A DNA stretch of 64,000 nucleotides from Fulvimonas soli (GCF_003148905.1 NZ_QGHC01000006.1:40286-104285), one strand, 5' to 3'. Positions 50,893 to 62,045 are shown, numbered from the stretch's first letter. The notes: generated by a model from the letters alone, not told the origin. Program-made: numbers and translations.

Positions 50893-52724
50893 TGGCCTCC
50901 CTGCTGCGCTTCATCACCTGCGGCAGCGTGGACGACGGCAAGAGCACGCTGCTCGGCCGCCTGCTGCACGACGCCGGCTGCGTGCCGGACGACCAGCTCG
51001 CCGCGCTGCGCCGCGACAGCCGCCGCCTGCACGAGGGTGACGCGGCGCTGGACTTCGCGCTGCTCACCGACGGCCTCGACGCCGAGCGCGAGCAGGGCAT
51101 CACCATCGACGTGGCCTGGCGCCATTTCCACACGCCGCGCCGGCACTTCATCGTCGCCGACTGCCCCGGCCACGAGCAGTACACCCGCAACATGGCCACC
51201 GGCGCCTCGCAGGCGCAGGCGGCGGTGGTGCTGGTGGACGCGCGCAAGGGCCTGCTGCCGCAGACCCGGCGGCACAGCTACATCTGCGCGCTGATGGGCG
51301 TCCGCCAGGTGATCCTGGCGGTGAACAAGATGGACCTGGCGGGCTTCGACGCGGACGTCTATGCGTCCATCGTCGGGCCCTACCGCGAGCTGGCGGCGAA
51401 GCTCGGCATCGCCGCCGTGCACGCGCTGCCGGTGGTGGCGCCGGCGGGCGACAACGTGGGCGCGCGCTCGGCGCGCATGCCCTGGTACGGCGGCCCCTGC
51501 CTGCTGGAGCTGCTGGAATCGGTCGAGGCCGAGTGGGCGCCGCCGGCGCGGTTCCGCCTGCCGGTGCAGTGGGTGAACCGGGCCGATGCGGACTTCCGCG
51601 GCTACGCCGGCACGGTGAGCGGCGGGCGCGTCGCGCGCGGCGACGAGGTGGTGGTGCAGCCGGGCATGCAGCGGGCGCGGGTGGCGCGCATCGTCACTGC
51701 CGACGGCGACCTCGCCGCCGCCGCGCACGGCCAGGCGGTCACCCTGTGCCTGGACCGCGAGGTGGACGCCGGCCGCGGCGACGTCGTCAGCGCCGCCGCG
51801 CAGCCCGCGCCGGTGGCCGACCAGTTCGGCTGCCACCTGATCTGGATGGACGAGGCGCCGCTGCTGCCCAGCCGCAGCTACCTGCTGCGGCTGGGCACGC
51901 GCACGGTCAACGCGCGCGTCACCGCGATCAAGCACAAGGTGGACGTGAACACGCAGGCCGAGCTGGCCGCGCGCCGGCTCGAGCTCAACGAGGTCGGCTA
52001 CTGCAACATCGACCTGGACCAGCCGGTGCCGTTCGAGCGCTATGCCGACGACCGCACGCTGGGCGGCTTCGTGCTGGTCGACCGGCAGAGCAACGCCACC
52101 GTGGCCTGCGGCATGATCGACTTCGCGCTGCGCCGCGCCGCCAACATCCACTGGCAGCACACCGACGTGGACAAGGCCATGCGCGCCCACGCCAAGGGAC
52201 AGAAGCCGCTGTGCCTGTGGTTCACCGGCCTGTCCGGCGCGGGCAAGTCCACCGTCGCCAACCTGGTCGAGCGCCAGCTCGCCGCGCAGGGCTTCCACAC
52301 CTACCTGCTGGACGGCGACAACCTGCGTCACGGCCTCAACGTGGACCTGGGCTTCACCGCCGAGGCGCGCGTGGAGAACGTGCGCCGCGTGGCCGAGGTG
52401 GCCAGCCTGATGGTGGACGCGGGGCTGATCGTGCTGGTGTGCGTGATCTCGCCGTTTCGCAGCGAGCGCGAGTTCGCGCGCGGACGCTTCGCCGAGGGCG
52501 AGTTCGTGGAGGTGTTCGTGGACACGCCGCTGGCCGAGTGCGAGCGGCGCGATCCCAAGGGCCTCTACCGCAAGGCGCGCGCCGGCGAGATCCGCAACTT
52601 CACCGGCATCGACTCGCCCTACGAGCCGCCGCAGCGGCCGGAGCTGCACCTGCGCGCCGACGGCCACCGGGTCGAGCAGCTGGCCGGGGAAGTGCTGGCA
52701 AGGGTGCGGGCGTTGCAGGGATAG
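50892..52724 (+). CDS. cysNC: Sulfate adenylyltransferase subunit 1 fused to adenylylsulfate kinase
   Basis: A bifunctional 610-residue enzyme. The N-terminal CysN GTPase has GSVDDGKST at 11-19, DCPGH at 90-94 and NKMD at 145-148, followed by two beta-barrels. The C-terminal APS kinase (from about 425) has the P-loop GLSGAGKST at 446-454 and [10 protein letters not shown]. It therefore turns APS into PAPS in one chain. This NodQ/RaxQ-like fusion suits PAPS supply for sulfation as well as cysteine synthesis. No cysH, cysI or cysJ is in the window. Confidence 0.95.
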   Translation: MASLLRFITCGSVDDGKSTLLGRLLHDAGCVPDDQLAALRRDSRRLHEGDAALDFALLTDGLDAEREQGITIDVAWRHFHTPRRHFIVADCPGHEQYTRNMATGASQAQAAVVLVDARKGLLPQTRRHSYICALMGVRQVILAVNKMDLAGFDADVYASIVGPYRELAAKLGIAAVHALPVVAPAGDNVGARSARMPWYGGPCLLELLESVEAEWAPPARFRLPVQWVNRADADFRGYAGTVSGGRVARGDEVVVQPGMQRARVARIVTADGDLAAAAHGQAVTLCLDREVDAGRGDVVSAAAQPAPVADQFGCHLIWMDEAPLLPSRSYLLRLGTRTVNARVTAIKHKVDVNTQAELAARRLELNEVGYCNIDLDQPVPFERYADDRTLGGFVLVDRQSNATVACGMIDFALRRAANIHWQHTDVDKAMRAHAKGQKPLCLWFTGLSGAGKSTVANLVERQLAAQGFHTYLLDGDNLRHGLNVDLGFTAEARVENVRRVAEVASLMVDAGLIVLVCVISPFRSEREFARGRFAEGEFVEVFVDTPLAECERRDPKGLYRKARAGEIRNFTGIDSPYEPPQRPELHLRADGHRVEQLAGEVLARVRALQG

Positions 52725-53034
52725 GCCTTGGCGACGTTGGCCTCGCGTCCGCTTTCTTCCCGCTGCGCGCGACTTTCCCGTTGCACGCGGCCGTCGGCGC
52801 GGGGGACGGCCCCTGGCGCATCGCCCCGGTCGTCATTCCCGCGAAAGCGGGAATCCAGCGTCCTTGCTTCCGGCCCCGGAAGGCCAAGGAACTCCAGGTC
52901 CCGGCCTTCGCCGGGACGACGGGCAGGGCATCAAGCCCTCCCGACGGCGGGCAGGCACGCCACGCGGCGCGTCACCGGGAACCTCGGGGAAGACGCGGGC
53001 GAACGGCGCCGTCGCGTCAGGCCGCGCCGCGCGT
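52725..53034. repeat. Intergenic stretch with ATTCCCGC repeat
   Basis: No gene is visible between cysNC and the convergent helicase. ATTCCCGC (52835-52842) pairs with GCGGGAAT (52847-52854) around GAAA, preceded by CGTC. A partner box ending GGGACGACGGG lies near 52,912-52,923. This is the widespread CGTCATTCCCGC repeat; a variant is at 41,849. It may act as a bidirectional terminator for the converging genes. Confidence 0.6.
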
Positions 53035-54837
<1,803 letters not shown>

Positions 54838-54974
54838 GGGGAACCTCGAGTGGCATGCACGGCGGCATGCGGAGTGTGGATGGCATTGTATCAGCAAGGC
54901 GTGACCCCACTGTCTGCGAACTTCCCCCCGGCGCAGGCCGCGGGGATGGATCTTCCCACCGCGAAGGAGCAGAC

Positions 54975-55724
54975 ATGTCGAACCGACTGAACGGCCGCGT
55001 CGCCCTGGTGACCGGCGCCTCCTCGGGCATCGGCGAGGCCACCGCGCTGGAACTGGCGCGGCAGGGCGCCAGGGTGGCGGTCGCCGCGCGCCGCCGCGAC
55101 CGCCTCGACACGCTGGCGAAGCAGCTCGACGCGCTCGGCGCCGCGCCGCTGGTGCTGCCCGCCGACCTGGCCGACGAGGCCGCGGCGCAGCGCGTCGTGA
55201 AGGAGACCGAGGCGCACTACGGACGGCTGGACGTCCTGGTCAACAACGCCGGCGTGATGTACCTGGAGCCGGTCGCCGAGGCCGACCTCGGCCGCTGGCG
55301 GCACATGCTGGAGCTCAACCTGCTGGGCCTGATCGCCGCGACGCAGGCCGCGCTGGCCGGCATGCGCGCGCGGCGCGACGGCCACATCGTCAACATCGCC
55401 TCCACCGCCGGGCGCGTCGCCAACCCGAACGCGGGCGGCTACGCGGCCACCAAGTTCGGCGTGGTGGCGTTCTCCGAGGCGCTGCGCCGCGAGGCGTACA
55501 AGGACAACATCCGCGTCAGCGTGATCGAGCCGGGCGCGGTGGCCACCGAACTGCGCGAGCACATCGGCCACGCCGCCGTGCGTGACGCGACCAACGCCTG
55601 GGCCGAGGGCATGCGCCAGCTGCAGAGCCAGGACGTGGCCGAGGTGATCGCCTTCTGCGTGAGCCGGCCGCCGCACGTCAACGTCAACGAGGTGCTGCTG
55701 CGGCCGACCGACCAGGAGCGCTGA
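54975..55724 (+). CDS. SDR-family oxidoreductase
   Basis: NAD(P)-dependent short-chain dehydrogenase of 249 residues. It has TGASSGIG at 13-20, the NNAG motif at 90-93, Asn115, and the catalytic Ser143-Tyr156-Lys160 set. Arg39/Arg40 after the second strand suggest NADPH preference. It is close to the YdfG/serine-dehydrogenase-like group. Upstream GGAG near 54,966 fits the ATG at 54975. It is divergent from the deaD gene and convergent with rhlE. Substrate unknown. Confidence 0.9.
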   Translation: MSNRLNGRVALVTGASSGIGEATALELARQGARVAVAARRRDRLDTLAKQLDALGAAPLVLPADLADEAAAQRVVKETEAHYGRLDVLVNNAGVMYLEPVAEADLGRWRHMLELNLLGLIAATQAALAGMRARRDGHIVNIASTAGRVANPNAGGYAATKFGVVAFSEALRREAYKDNIRVSVIEPGAVATELREHIGHAAVRDATNAWAEGMRQLQSQDVAEVIAFCVSRPPHVNVNEVLLRPTDQER

Positions 55725-55747
55725 AGGCTGGCTCCGGAGGGGCGGTC

Positions 55748-55768
55748 ATCGCGGCCTCCGGCCGCGAT
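55748..55768. repeat. Minimal REP-like palindrome between convergent genes
   Basis: ATCGCGGCC-TCC-GGCCGCGAT: nine-base arms around three bases, the inner core of the repeats at 33,102 and 61,315. It fills the 48-bp gap between the SDR gene and the convergent rhlE stop and may serve as a shared terminator. Confidence 0.7.
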
Positions 55769-55772
55769 GGCA

Positions 55773-57107
55773 TCAGGCATTGGCCCCCGGCTTGGCCGAA
55801 GCGCGGCGCCGGCGCTTGCGGTTGCCCTCGGCCGGGCGCTCGCCGCCGCCCTGCGCCTGCGCGTGCCCGTGCGGGCGATGCGCCGGCGCGGGCCGGCCGC
55901 CCTGCGCGCGCGGGGCGCGCGGCTGGCGCTGGCCCTGCGCGGGGCGCGGGGCGCCCTCGTCCAGCCGCAGCGGCGCGGACGGCTCGAAGCCCGCGACGGC
56001 GGCCACCGCGACCTCCTGCCCGAGCAGCCTGCGGATGTCGCGCAGCAGGCCCGACTCGTCGTGGCTGACCAGCGACACCGCCAGCCCCTCCGCGCCGGCG
56101 CGGCCGGTGCGGCCGATGCGGTGCACGTAGTCCTCGGCGACCATCGGCAGGTCGAAGTTGATCACCATCGGCAGCTGGTCGATGTCGATGCCGCGCGCGG
56201 CGATGTCGGTGGCCACCAGCACGGTGACGCGGCCGCCCTTGAAGTCCGCCAGCGCGCGGGTGCGCGCGTTCTGGCTCTTGTTGCCGTGGATGGCCGCGGC
56301 GCGCAGGCCGGCGTGGTCCAGGTACTTCACCAGCTTGTCGGCGCCGTGCTTGGTGCGGCTGAACACCAGCGTCTGCCGGCGGCTGTCCTGCGCCAGCACG
56401 TGCAGCAGCAGCTCGCGCTTGCGCGCCGCGTCCACCGGGTGCACGCGGTGGCGCACGGTGGCGGCCACGCTGTTCGGCGGCGTCACCGACACCTCGCGCG
56501 GCGCGCGCATGAACTCCAGCGCCAGCGCCTTGATCGGCGGCGCGAAGGTGGCGGAGAACAGCAGCGTCTGGCGCTGCTTCGGCAGCGCGGCGAGGATGCG
56601 CTTGAGCGCCGGCAGGAAGCCCATGTCGAGCATGCGGTCGGCCTCGTCCAGCACCAGCACCTCGATGCCGGAGAGGTCGGCGGTGCGCTGCTGCAGGTGG
56701 TCGATCAGCCGGCCCGGCGTGGCGATCACCACGTCCGCGCCGCGGCGCAGCGCCTGCACCTGCGGGTTCATGCCCACGCCGCCGAACACCACCGCGCGGC
56801 TCACGCGCAGGTGGCGGCCGTAGTCGCGCAGGTTGTCGTCGACCTGCGCGGCCAACTCGCGGGTGGGGGTGAGCACCAGCGCGCGCGGCCGCCGGCCGCC
56901 GGCGGGCGCGCCGGCCGAGAGCTTCTGCAGCAGCGGCAGCGCGAAGGCGGCGGTCTTGCCGGTGCCGGTCTGCGCGGCGGCGAGCAGGTCGTGGCCCTCC
57001 AGCACCAGCGGGATGGCGCCGGCCTGGATCGGGGTGGGTTCGGCGTAGCCCTGTTCGGCGAGCGCGCGCAGCAACGCGGGCGCGAGGCCCAGCGATTCGA
57101 AAGACAT
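55773..57107 (-). CDS. rhlE: DEAD-box RNA helicase, RhlE type
   Basis: RNA helicase of 444 residues. It has the start [21 protein letters not shown], the P-loop AAQTGTGKT (44-52), [21 protein letters not shown] and the HRIGRTGR motif, ending in a basic low-complexity tail ([12 protein letters not shown]) as in RhlE proteins. These helicases act in ribosome maturation and RNA turnover. Second helicase within 5 kb; it lacks the DbpA domain of the first. Confidence 0.92.
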   Translation of the reverse strand: MSFESLGLAPALLRALAEQGYAEPTPIQAGAIPLVLEGHDLLAAAQTGTGKTAAFALPLLQKLSAGAPAGGRRPRALVLTPTRELAAQVDDNLRDYGRHLRVSRAVVFGGVGMNPQVQALRRGADVVIATPGRLIDHLQQRTADLSGIEVLVLDEADRMLDMGFLPALKRILAALPKQRQTLLFSATFAPPIKALALEFMRAPREVSVTPPNSVAATVRHRVHPVDAARKRELLLHVLAQDSRRQTLVFSRTKHGADKLVKYLDHAGLRAAAIHGNKSQNARTRALADFKGGRVTVLVATDIAARGIDIDQLPMVINFDLPMVAEDYVHRIGRTGRAGAEGLAVSLVSHDESGLLRDIRRLLGQEVAVAAVAGFEPSAPLRLDEGAPRPAQGQRQPRAPRAQGGRPAPAHRPHGHAQAQGGGERPAEGNRKRRRRASAKPGANA

Positions 57108-57228
57108 GGAACGACTCCTGTGTGCAACCCGGAGCGTTCTTGCGGAACCGTGTTGCGGTATGGGGAATGGGCGTGGCCGCTGGCCACGGCGGCGGGGACG
57201 CCGTGCGCGCAGTATAGCTGGTGCGCGG

Positions 57229-57253
57229 CCGGACCGCGCCAGGCGCGGTCCGG
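57229..57253. terminator. 12-bp palindrome between the methyltransferase and rhlE
   Basis: CCGGACCGCGCC (57229-57240) is the complement of GGCGCGGTCCGG (57242-57253), with a single base between. It follows the methyltransferase stop on the minus strand, without a T-run, so a Rho-dependent or stabilising role is as likely as termination. Confidence 0.4.
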
Positions 57254-57258
57254 GCCGT

Positions 57259-57921
57259 TCAGCCGGGGCGGCGCGCCACGACCAGGTAGCTGTTGAACGG
57301 GGTGCGCCCCCACAGCGGCTCGATCGCCACCTCCAGCCCCGCCGCGCGCAGCGGCGCGGCGATCTCCTCGGCGGAGGGATAGTGGGTGGGGCGCACGCGC
57401 ATCCAGCCGGAGTAGTACAGGAACTGCTCCTCCAGCACCGTGGCGTGGAAGCGCCAGTGGCGCTCGCGCAGCACGTTGCGCAGCAGCAGCAGCCCGCCGG
57501 GGGCGACGTGCGGCGCCAGCTGCCGCAGCAGCACCGGCTGGCGCCCGGCGGGCAGGTAGTGCAGCACGTCGAGCAGGGCCACGTGGCCGCGGAAGTCGGG
57601 CAGCTCGGCCACGTCCGCGTGGCGCAGCTCCAGCGCGCCGCCGAGCGCCGCGGCCGCCACGCGGCCGGCGTCGATCTTGCGCTCGTCGTGGTCGACGCCG
57701 ACGTAGCCGTGCAGCACGCCGGCCGCGTGCAGGTAGTGGCCCAGCAGGCCCAGCCCGCAGCCCACGTCGAGCAGCGGCAATGCCGGCGCGTCCGCCAGCC
57801 GTCCGGCGATGGCCGCGTAGAGCGGGTCGCCCGCCAGCTTGCCGCCGACGTAGCCGCGCTGGTAGCGGGTGGAAAAGCGCGCGGCGATGGCGCGGCGGGC
57901 GGCGCGGTCGATGCGGGTCAT
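57259..57921 (-). CDS. Class I SAM-dependent methyltransferase
   Basis: Methyltransferase of 220 residues from the ATG at 57921 ([20 protein letters not shown]); an in-frame ATG at 57969 would add 16. The SAM site is [15 protein letters not shown] (motif I), with Asp in [10 protein letters not shown] (motif II) and LLDVLHYLP (motif IV). The later part [20 protein letters not shown] and the ending [13 protein letters not shown] resemble methyltransferases of lipid or small-molecule pathways, but I cannot name the substrate. Confidence 0.85.
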   Translation of the reverse strand: MTRIDRAARRAIAARFSTRYQRGYVGGKLAGDPLYAAIAGRLADAPALPLLDVGCGLGLLGHYLHAAGVLHGYVGVDHDERKIDAGRVAAAALGGALELRHADVAELPDFRGHVALLDVLHYLPAGRQPVLLRQLAPHVAPGGLLLLRNVLRERHWRFHATVLEEQFLYYSGWMRVRPTHYPSAEEIAAPLRAAGLEVAIEPLWGRTPFNSYLVVARRPG

Positions 57922-58027
57922 GCGTGGAGGCCGTTCCTGGGCAGGGGCGTGAAACCCGTCCGACCGCAAGTCTGGCCGGCCGCGGGGGCGCGGACAAGCG
58001 CCGCGGCGTCCCGCGCCGGCCGGGAGG

Positions 58028-58378
58028 TCACGGCTGGCTGCCGTTCGGCGCCTGCTGCGTGTAGGCGGCGTATTCGTCCGGGGTCAGGCGGCCGTTGCCG
58101 TCGCGGTCCGCCTCGGGGAAGTGGGCGCGCAGCTGTTGCAGGCTCTCCACGTCCCTGGGTATGTCGCTGCGCTTGAGGTAGCCGCGGTGCGCCGTGTCGA
58201 GCGAATCGAAGCTGGGCACGCCGGCAGGGGCCTGTTGCGGCATCGGCTGCTGCTCCGGCGCCGGCGGCGGCAGCGACGGCGGGTTGGTCGGCGGCGGGGT
58301 CGTCTGCCGGGCGCTCGCCGTGCCGGCGAGCAGCAGCCCGGCCAGGACGATGGAGTGACGAAGCGGTGCGTTGCGCAT
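58028..58378 (-). CDS. Secreted EF-hand protein, copy 1
   Basis: Small exported protein of 116 residues. It has a signal peptide (hydrophobic 9-21, cut near TASA-RQ), a Pro-rich linker (residues 26-55), then two EF-hand-like units: a degenerate one at SFDSLDTAHRGYLKRSDI and a good calcium loop DRDGNGRLTPDE. About two thirds of its C-terminal domain matches the protein at 58,950. It is divergent from a broken MFS copy, the same arrangement as the intact pair downstream. Role unknown; calcium sensing or binding in the periplasm is inferred. Confidence 0.82.
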   Translation of the reverse strand: MRNAPLRHSIVLAGLLLAGTASARQTTPPPTNPPSLPPPAPEQQPMPQQAPAGVPSFDSLDTAHRGYLKRSDIPRDVESLQQLRAHFPEADRDGNGRLTPDEYAAYTQQAPNGSQP

Positions 58379-58534
58379 GCTCGGTTCCTCGCGGTGGGGT
58401 GGGGGGACTTGCCCGCCGAGTGTAGGCATGCGGCGTGGCCTGGCCGTGAGCGGGACGTTGCGCGAATGGAAGGTCCGCCGCGCGCCTGTGCTAGCTTGCC
58501 GCCTCGTTGTGGAACCCTTCATGGAGCCGACCCC

Positions 58535-58753
58535 ATGCCCCTGCTGCCGGCCACCCTGCGCCAGCTCGACCACGACCAGCGCCGCACCGTGCTCGCCAGC
58601 TTCCTCGGCTGGACGCTGGACGCCTTCGACTGCTTCCTGCTGGTGCTCGTGATCGGCGAGATCGCCCGCGGTTTCCACACCGGCCACACGCGGGTGGCCG
58701 GTGCCGTTGCCGACGCTCGTGGTGCGTCCGCTGGGGCGCTTCCAGCCGCCTAG
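58535..58753 (+). pseudogene. Truncated, frameshifted copy of the MFS transporter
   Basis: The first 56 codons match the MFS gene at 59,452 (from codon 5 onward 149 of 156 nt identical). The seven differences are all transitions and all change the amino acid. After codon 56 a net 2-nt deletion shifts the frame; similarity continues in the other frame (GACGCTCG, CCGCTGGG) to about 58,742 and then stops. The shifted frame ends at TAG 58,751-58,753, so only a 72-residue stub could be made, without a complete transport domain. Confidence 0.85.
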
Positions 58754-58949
58754 CAATCGCTATGGGCGGCAATCGGCACCGACAGCGAAAGAGACGAAAA
58801 CGTGGAATGGGACGAAGCGTATTGTTGTCTAGGCACATCATGCGGAAGTGCCAATTCCGGGGTAATGCGGAAGACGTGTGGTTTCTCGTAGGCATGGTGG
58901 TCGGCCCTTGCGCCAATTGGGGACAAGGGCCGGCCACCTGAGGGCGGCG
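58754..58949. other. Low-GC stretch with a long hairpin
   Basis: No gene. The first 130 bp are distinctly less GC-rich than their surroundings. GGTGGTCGGCCCTTG (58896-58910) pairs with CAAGGGCCGGCCACC (58924-58938), one G-T pair, around a 13-nt loop. It lies just after the EF-hand copy 2 stop on the minus strand, a likely terminator or 3' stem of that gene. Confidence 0.5.
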
Positions 58950-59309
58950 TCAGGGTTGGGCATTACCTCCCTGCAGCCCTCCCCGGGTGTAAGCGGCATA
59001 TTCAGCCGGGCTCAGGCGCCCATTGCCATCCTTGTCTGCATCGGGGAAATGGGCACGTAGGTTCTTCAGTGCCTCTGCATCCTTGGGAATATCGCTGCGT
59101 TTCAAATAGCCGTGGTGTTCCTTGTCGAGGGAATCGAAGCTCGGTGCATCGAATGACTGGCCTAAACGCACCATGCCAGCGGACTGAGGTCGCGGTGGCG
59201 GAGGCGGAGGCGCCGATTGCTGCGCAGAAGCCACGGTATCGAACAGCAGGGCGGAGAGGATGAGCGCAATGATGCAGCGGTTCCCTTTTCGCATACGTCT
59301 TTTCCTCAT
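58950..59309 (-). CDS. Secreted EF-hand protein, copy 2
   Basis: Paralogue of the gene at 58,028. The 119-residue protein (or 114 from the ATG at 59294) has a signal peptide (hydrophobic stretch CIIALILSALLF, cut near VASA-QQ), a polyproline stretch, and the EF-hand region PSFDSLDKEHHGYLKRSDIP with calcium loop DKDGNGRLSPAE. It is divergent from the intact MFS gene with 142 bp between. Expression may be linked to the transporter. Confidence 0.82.
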   Translation of the reverse strand: MRKRRMRKGNRCIIALILSALLFDTVASAQQSAPPPPPPRPQSAGMVRLGQSFDAPSFDSLDKEHHGYLKRSDIPKDAEALKNLRAHFPDADKDGNGRLSPAEYAAYTRGGLQGGNAQP

Positions 59310-59451
59310 GCTGTAAATGGATCGCCAATACCCAAGGGGGCAATGTTGTATGGCATGCGTCCCCTCGATCCGGTGGTGGGCGGAGTACCCGCATCCCAGT
59401 GTAGCTCCGTGTTAGCGTGGATGTCTGTTTAAAGCTCACGGGGCATCACAC

Positions 59452-60696
59452 ATGCACCTTTTCCCGGCCGCCCTGCGCCAGCTCGACCACGACCAGCGCC
59501 ACACCGTGCTCGCCAGCTTCCTCGGCTGGACGCTGGACGCCTTCGACTACTTCCTGCTGGTGTTCGTGATCGGCGAGATCGCCCGCGATTTCCACACCGA
59601 CCACACGCGGGTGACCACCGCGCTGTTCCTGACGCTCGCGGCGCGGCCGCTGGGCGCGCTGCTGTTCGGCCGCCTGGCGGATCGCTACGGGCGGCGGCCG
59701 GTGCTGATGGTGGACATCGTGCTGTTCTCGCTGCTGGAGCTGGCGTGCGCCTTCGCGCCGTCGCTGGGCGCGCTGCTGGTGCTGCGCTTCCTGTTCGGCA
59801 TCGCGATGGGCGGCGAGTGGGGCATCGGCGCCTCGCTGGCGATGGAGTCGATCCCGCCGTCCGCGCGCGGGCTGGTCTCCGGCCTGCTGCAGAGCGGCTA
59901 CCCGTGCGGCTACTTCCTGGGCGCGATCGCCTACTGGCTGGTGTTCGACCATTTCGGCTGGCGCGGCATGTTCGTGGTGGGCGCGCTGCCGGCGCTGCTG
60001 GTGCTGTACGTGCGCAGCAAGGTGCCGGAGTCGCCGGTGTGGAAGGCCGGGCAGGCCGGCGGCGGCCGCGCGAGCGCACTCGCGGCGATGCGCGGGTACT
60101 GGAGGCGCTTCCTCTACCTGATGCTGCTGATGATGGCCTTCAACATGTTCAGCCACGGCTCGCAGGACCTCTACCCGACCTTCCTGAAGTCGCAGCTGCA
60201 TTTCGGCACCGGCGAGGTCACCGTGCTGACCATGCTGCTCAACCTCGGCGCGATCGTGGGCGGGCTCGGCTTCGGCGCGTGGTCCGAGCGCATCGGCCGG
60301 CGCCGCGCGATCGTCCTGGCCGCGCTGCTGGCGCTGCCGGTGATCCCGCTGTGGGCCTACGGCGGCTCGCTGCTGTTGCTCGGGCTGGGCGCGTTCCTGA
60401 TCCAGGTGATGGTGCAGGGCGCGTGGGGCGTGGTGCCGACCCACCTCAACGAGCTGTCGCCGGACGCGGTGCGCGGCACCCTGCCGGGCTTCGCCTACCA
60501 GATGGGCAACCTGCTGGCGGCGGTCACCGCCACCGCGCAGAGCTGGCTGGCCGCGCGCCACGGCGGCGACTACGCCTTCGCCATGTCGCTATGGATCGCC
60601 GCGGTGGCGGTGCTGCTGGCGGCGCTCACCTGGCTGGGCCCGGAGGCGCACGGCGTCGGCTTCGGGGGCGCGGGCCACGGGAAAGGGCGCAGCTGA
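59452..60696 (+). CDS. MFS transporter (sialate/metabolite:H+ symporter-like)
   Basis: Inner-membrane carrier of 414 residues with twelve hydrophobic spans. The loop after the second span has the MFS motif GRLADRYGRRP, and the later equivalent GAWSERIGRRRAI lies after span eight. The start DHDQRHTVLASFLGWTLDAFD is typical of the NanT/ShiA/aromatic-acid symporter group with the early Asp pair. The substrate cannot be set. It is the intact member of a tandem duplication; -10-like TTAGCGT lies 32 bp before the start. Confidence 0.9.
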   Translation: MHLFPAALRQLDHDQRHTVLASFLGWTLDAFDYFLLVFVIGEIARDFHTDHTRVTTALFLTLAARPLGALLFGRLADRYGRRPVLMVDIVLFSLLELACAFAPSLGALLVLRFLFGIAMGGEWGIGASLAMESIPPSARGLVSGLLQSGYPCGYFLGAIAYWLVFDHFGWRGMFVVGALPALLVLYVRSKVPESPVWKAGQAGGGRASALAAMRGYWRRFLYLMLLMMAFNMFSHGSQDLYPTFLKSQLHFGTGEVTVLTMLLNLGAIVGGLGFGAWSERIGRRRAIVLAALLALPVIPLWAYGGSLLLLGLGAFLIQVMVQGAWGVVPTHLNELSPDAVRGTLPGFAYQMGNLLAAVTATAQSWLAARHGGDYAFAMSLWIAAVAVLLAALTWLGPEAHGVGFGGAGHGKGRS

Positions 60697-60702
60697 TAGA
60701 AT
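60697..60702 (+). promoter_or_regulatory. -10 element upstream of slyD
   Basis: TAGAAT followed by CCGCCG, starting one base after the MFS stop and 30 bp before slyD. It is one of three TA(A/G)AATCCGC strings in the window (also 39507, 47757). Confidence 0.4.
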
Positions 60703-60731
60703 CCGCCGCTTTGATTGCGGGCGAGAAGGCG

Positions 60732-61217
60732 ATGAAGGCTGGCAAGGACAAGGTGGTTTCCCTCCACTACACGCTCAGCGTGGACGGCGAGAAGGTCGAG
60801 AGTTCGCACGACCACGGCGAACCGCTGTGGGTGCTGCTGGGCCACGGCCAGCTGATCCCCGGGCTGGAGAAGGCGCTGGAGGGCCGCGAGGCCGGCGAGT
60901 CGCTGCAGGCGCGGATCGCCCCCGCCGACGGCTACGGCGAGCGCCAGGAAGGGCTCACCCAGCGCGTGCCCAAGAAGTACTTCCAGCAGGCGGCGAAGCT
61001 CAAGCCCGGCATGACCGCCGTGCTGGCGCTCAAGCAGGGCGGTCATCGCGCGGTGGTGGTGCAGAAGGTGGGCATGACCACGGTGGACGTCGACCTCAAC
61101 CATCCGATGGCCGGCAAGACGCTGAACTTCGACGTCACCGTCAACGAGGTGCGCGAGGCCAGCGAGGAGGAGCTCCAGCACGGCCACGCGCATCCGCCGG
61201 GCGACGCGGCGCACTGA
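60732..61217 (+). CDS. slyD: SlyD-type FKBP peptidyl-prolyl isomerase
   Basis: Prolyl isomerase and chaperone of 161 residues. The FKBP core starts VVSLHYTLSVDGEKVESSH and has GHGQLIPGLEKALEGREAGE; the insert-in-flap domain follows (GERQEGLTQRVPKKYF), then HPMAGKTLNFDVTV. The short tail HGHAHPPGDAAH keeps a few histidines but is much shorter than the nickel-binding tail of E. coli SlyD, so metal delivery may be reduced. Confidence 0.92.
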   Translation: MKAGKDKVVSLHYTLSVDGEKVESSHDHGEPLWVLLGHGQLIPGLEKALEGREAGESLQARIAPADGYGERQEGLTQRVPKKYFQQAAKLKPGMTAVLALKQGGHRAVVVQKVGMTTVDVDLNHPMAGKTLNFDVTVNEVREASEEELQHGHAHPPGDAAH

Positions 61218-61314
61218 GCGCAGTGCTTCGCGGCGGATGAGACGACGGCGCCCTCGTGGCGCCTTCGTCGTGTCGGGGGCGTGGATGGTGGGCGTGCCGT
61301 GCTGCGGTGGATGG

Positions 61315-61379
61315 ATCGCGGCCGGAGGCCGCTCCCACAGGCTTGCGGCAACCTTGTGGGAGCGGCCTCCGGCCGCGAT
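61315..61379. repeat. REP-like hairpin (GTGGGAGCGGCCTCCGGCC family), copy 2
   Basis: A perfect 25-bp stem. The left arm at 61315-61339 contains GCGGCCGGAGGCCGCTCC and the right arm at 61355-61379 is its exact complement, around a 15-nt loop. Nearly identical to the element at 33,102-33,178. The rest of 61,218-61,475 is non-coding, and ends at the convergent NlpC/P60 gene. Confidence 0.85.
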
Positions 61380-61475
61380 GGCCTTTCTCCACAGGACGGC
61401 CGCCCCCCGGATGCCATGCCGGCGATACGCGCCGGCGGCGGATCTCTCCGTCGCCTGGGAAGAGAACGGGCTGTA

Positions 61476-62045
61476 TCAGTCGAGCAGCCGCTTGCCGTAG
61501 GCGAAGTGGTCGCGCCAGTAGGGCCCGTCGATGTCGTCCAGCCGCACGGTGCCGCCGCTGTTGGGCGCGTGCACGAAGCGGCCCTGGCCCACGTACACGC
61601 CGACGTGGTCGATGCCGCCGCGGTTGCCGAAGAACACCAGGTCGCCGCTGGCCAGCTCGGTCATGCGCTTGATCTTGCGCCCGTCCACGCCGGCCATCTC
61701 GCGCGAGCTGTGCGGCAGCGCGATGTTCGCCGCCTGGCGGTAGATGTAGTCGACCAGCCCGCTGCAGTCGAAGCCGCCCTCGGGGGTGTTGCCGCCCCAG
61801 TGATAGGGCGTTCCTACCAGGCCCATGGCGCGGAACAGGATGTCGTTGGCCAGTTGCGCGTTCGCCTCCGAAGGGGCCCGCGCCGGCAGGCCGGCCAACG
61901 TGGAATGCGATGTCTTGAAGGTGGGTTCGCGCCGTACGGAAGGGGACGAGCAGGCGGAGAGCAGCAGCATCGATGCCAGCCATGCGGCCGCGGACCGCAA
62001 CATGGCGGGCATCGCCGAACTGGCCCTGGAGCGAGGATGTTGCAT
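61476..62045 (-). CDS. NlpC/P60-family lipoprotein hydrolase
   Basis: Cell-wall-cleaving enzyme anchored to a membrane by lipid. From the ATG at 62045 the protein has 189 residues: a signal with lipobox Leu29-Ser-Ala-Cys32, then the NlpC/P60 domain with catalytic Cys94 (FDCSGLVDYIY), His147 (GIDHVGVYVG) and His159 (FVHAPNSGG). It resembles the Spr/MepS and YafL group that cut peptidoglycan cross-links. ATGs at 62075, 62012 and 62003 are also in frame, so the start is uncertain. Confidence 0.88.
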   Translation of the reverse strand: MQHPRSRASSAMPAMLRSAAAWLASMLLLSACSSPSVRREPTFKTSHSTLAGLPARAPSEANAQLANDILFRAMGLVGTPYHWGGNTPEGGFDCSGLVDYIYRQAANIALPHSSREMAGVDGRKIKRMTELASGDLVFFGNRGGIDHVGVYVGQGRFVHAPNSGGTVRLDDIDGPYWRDHFAYGKRLLD

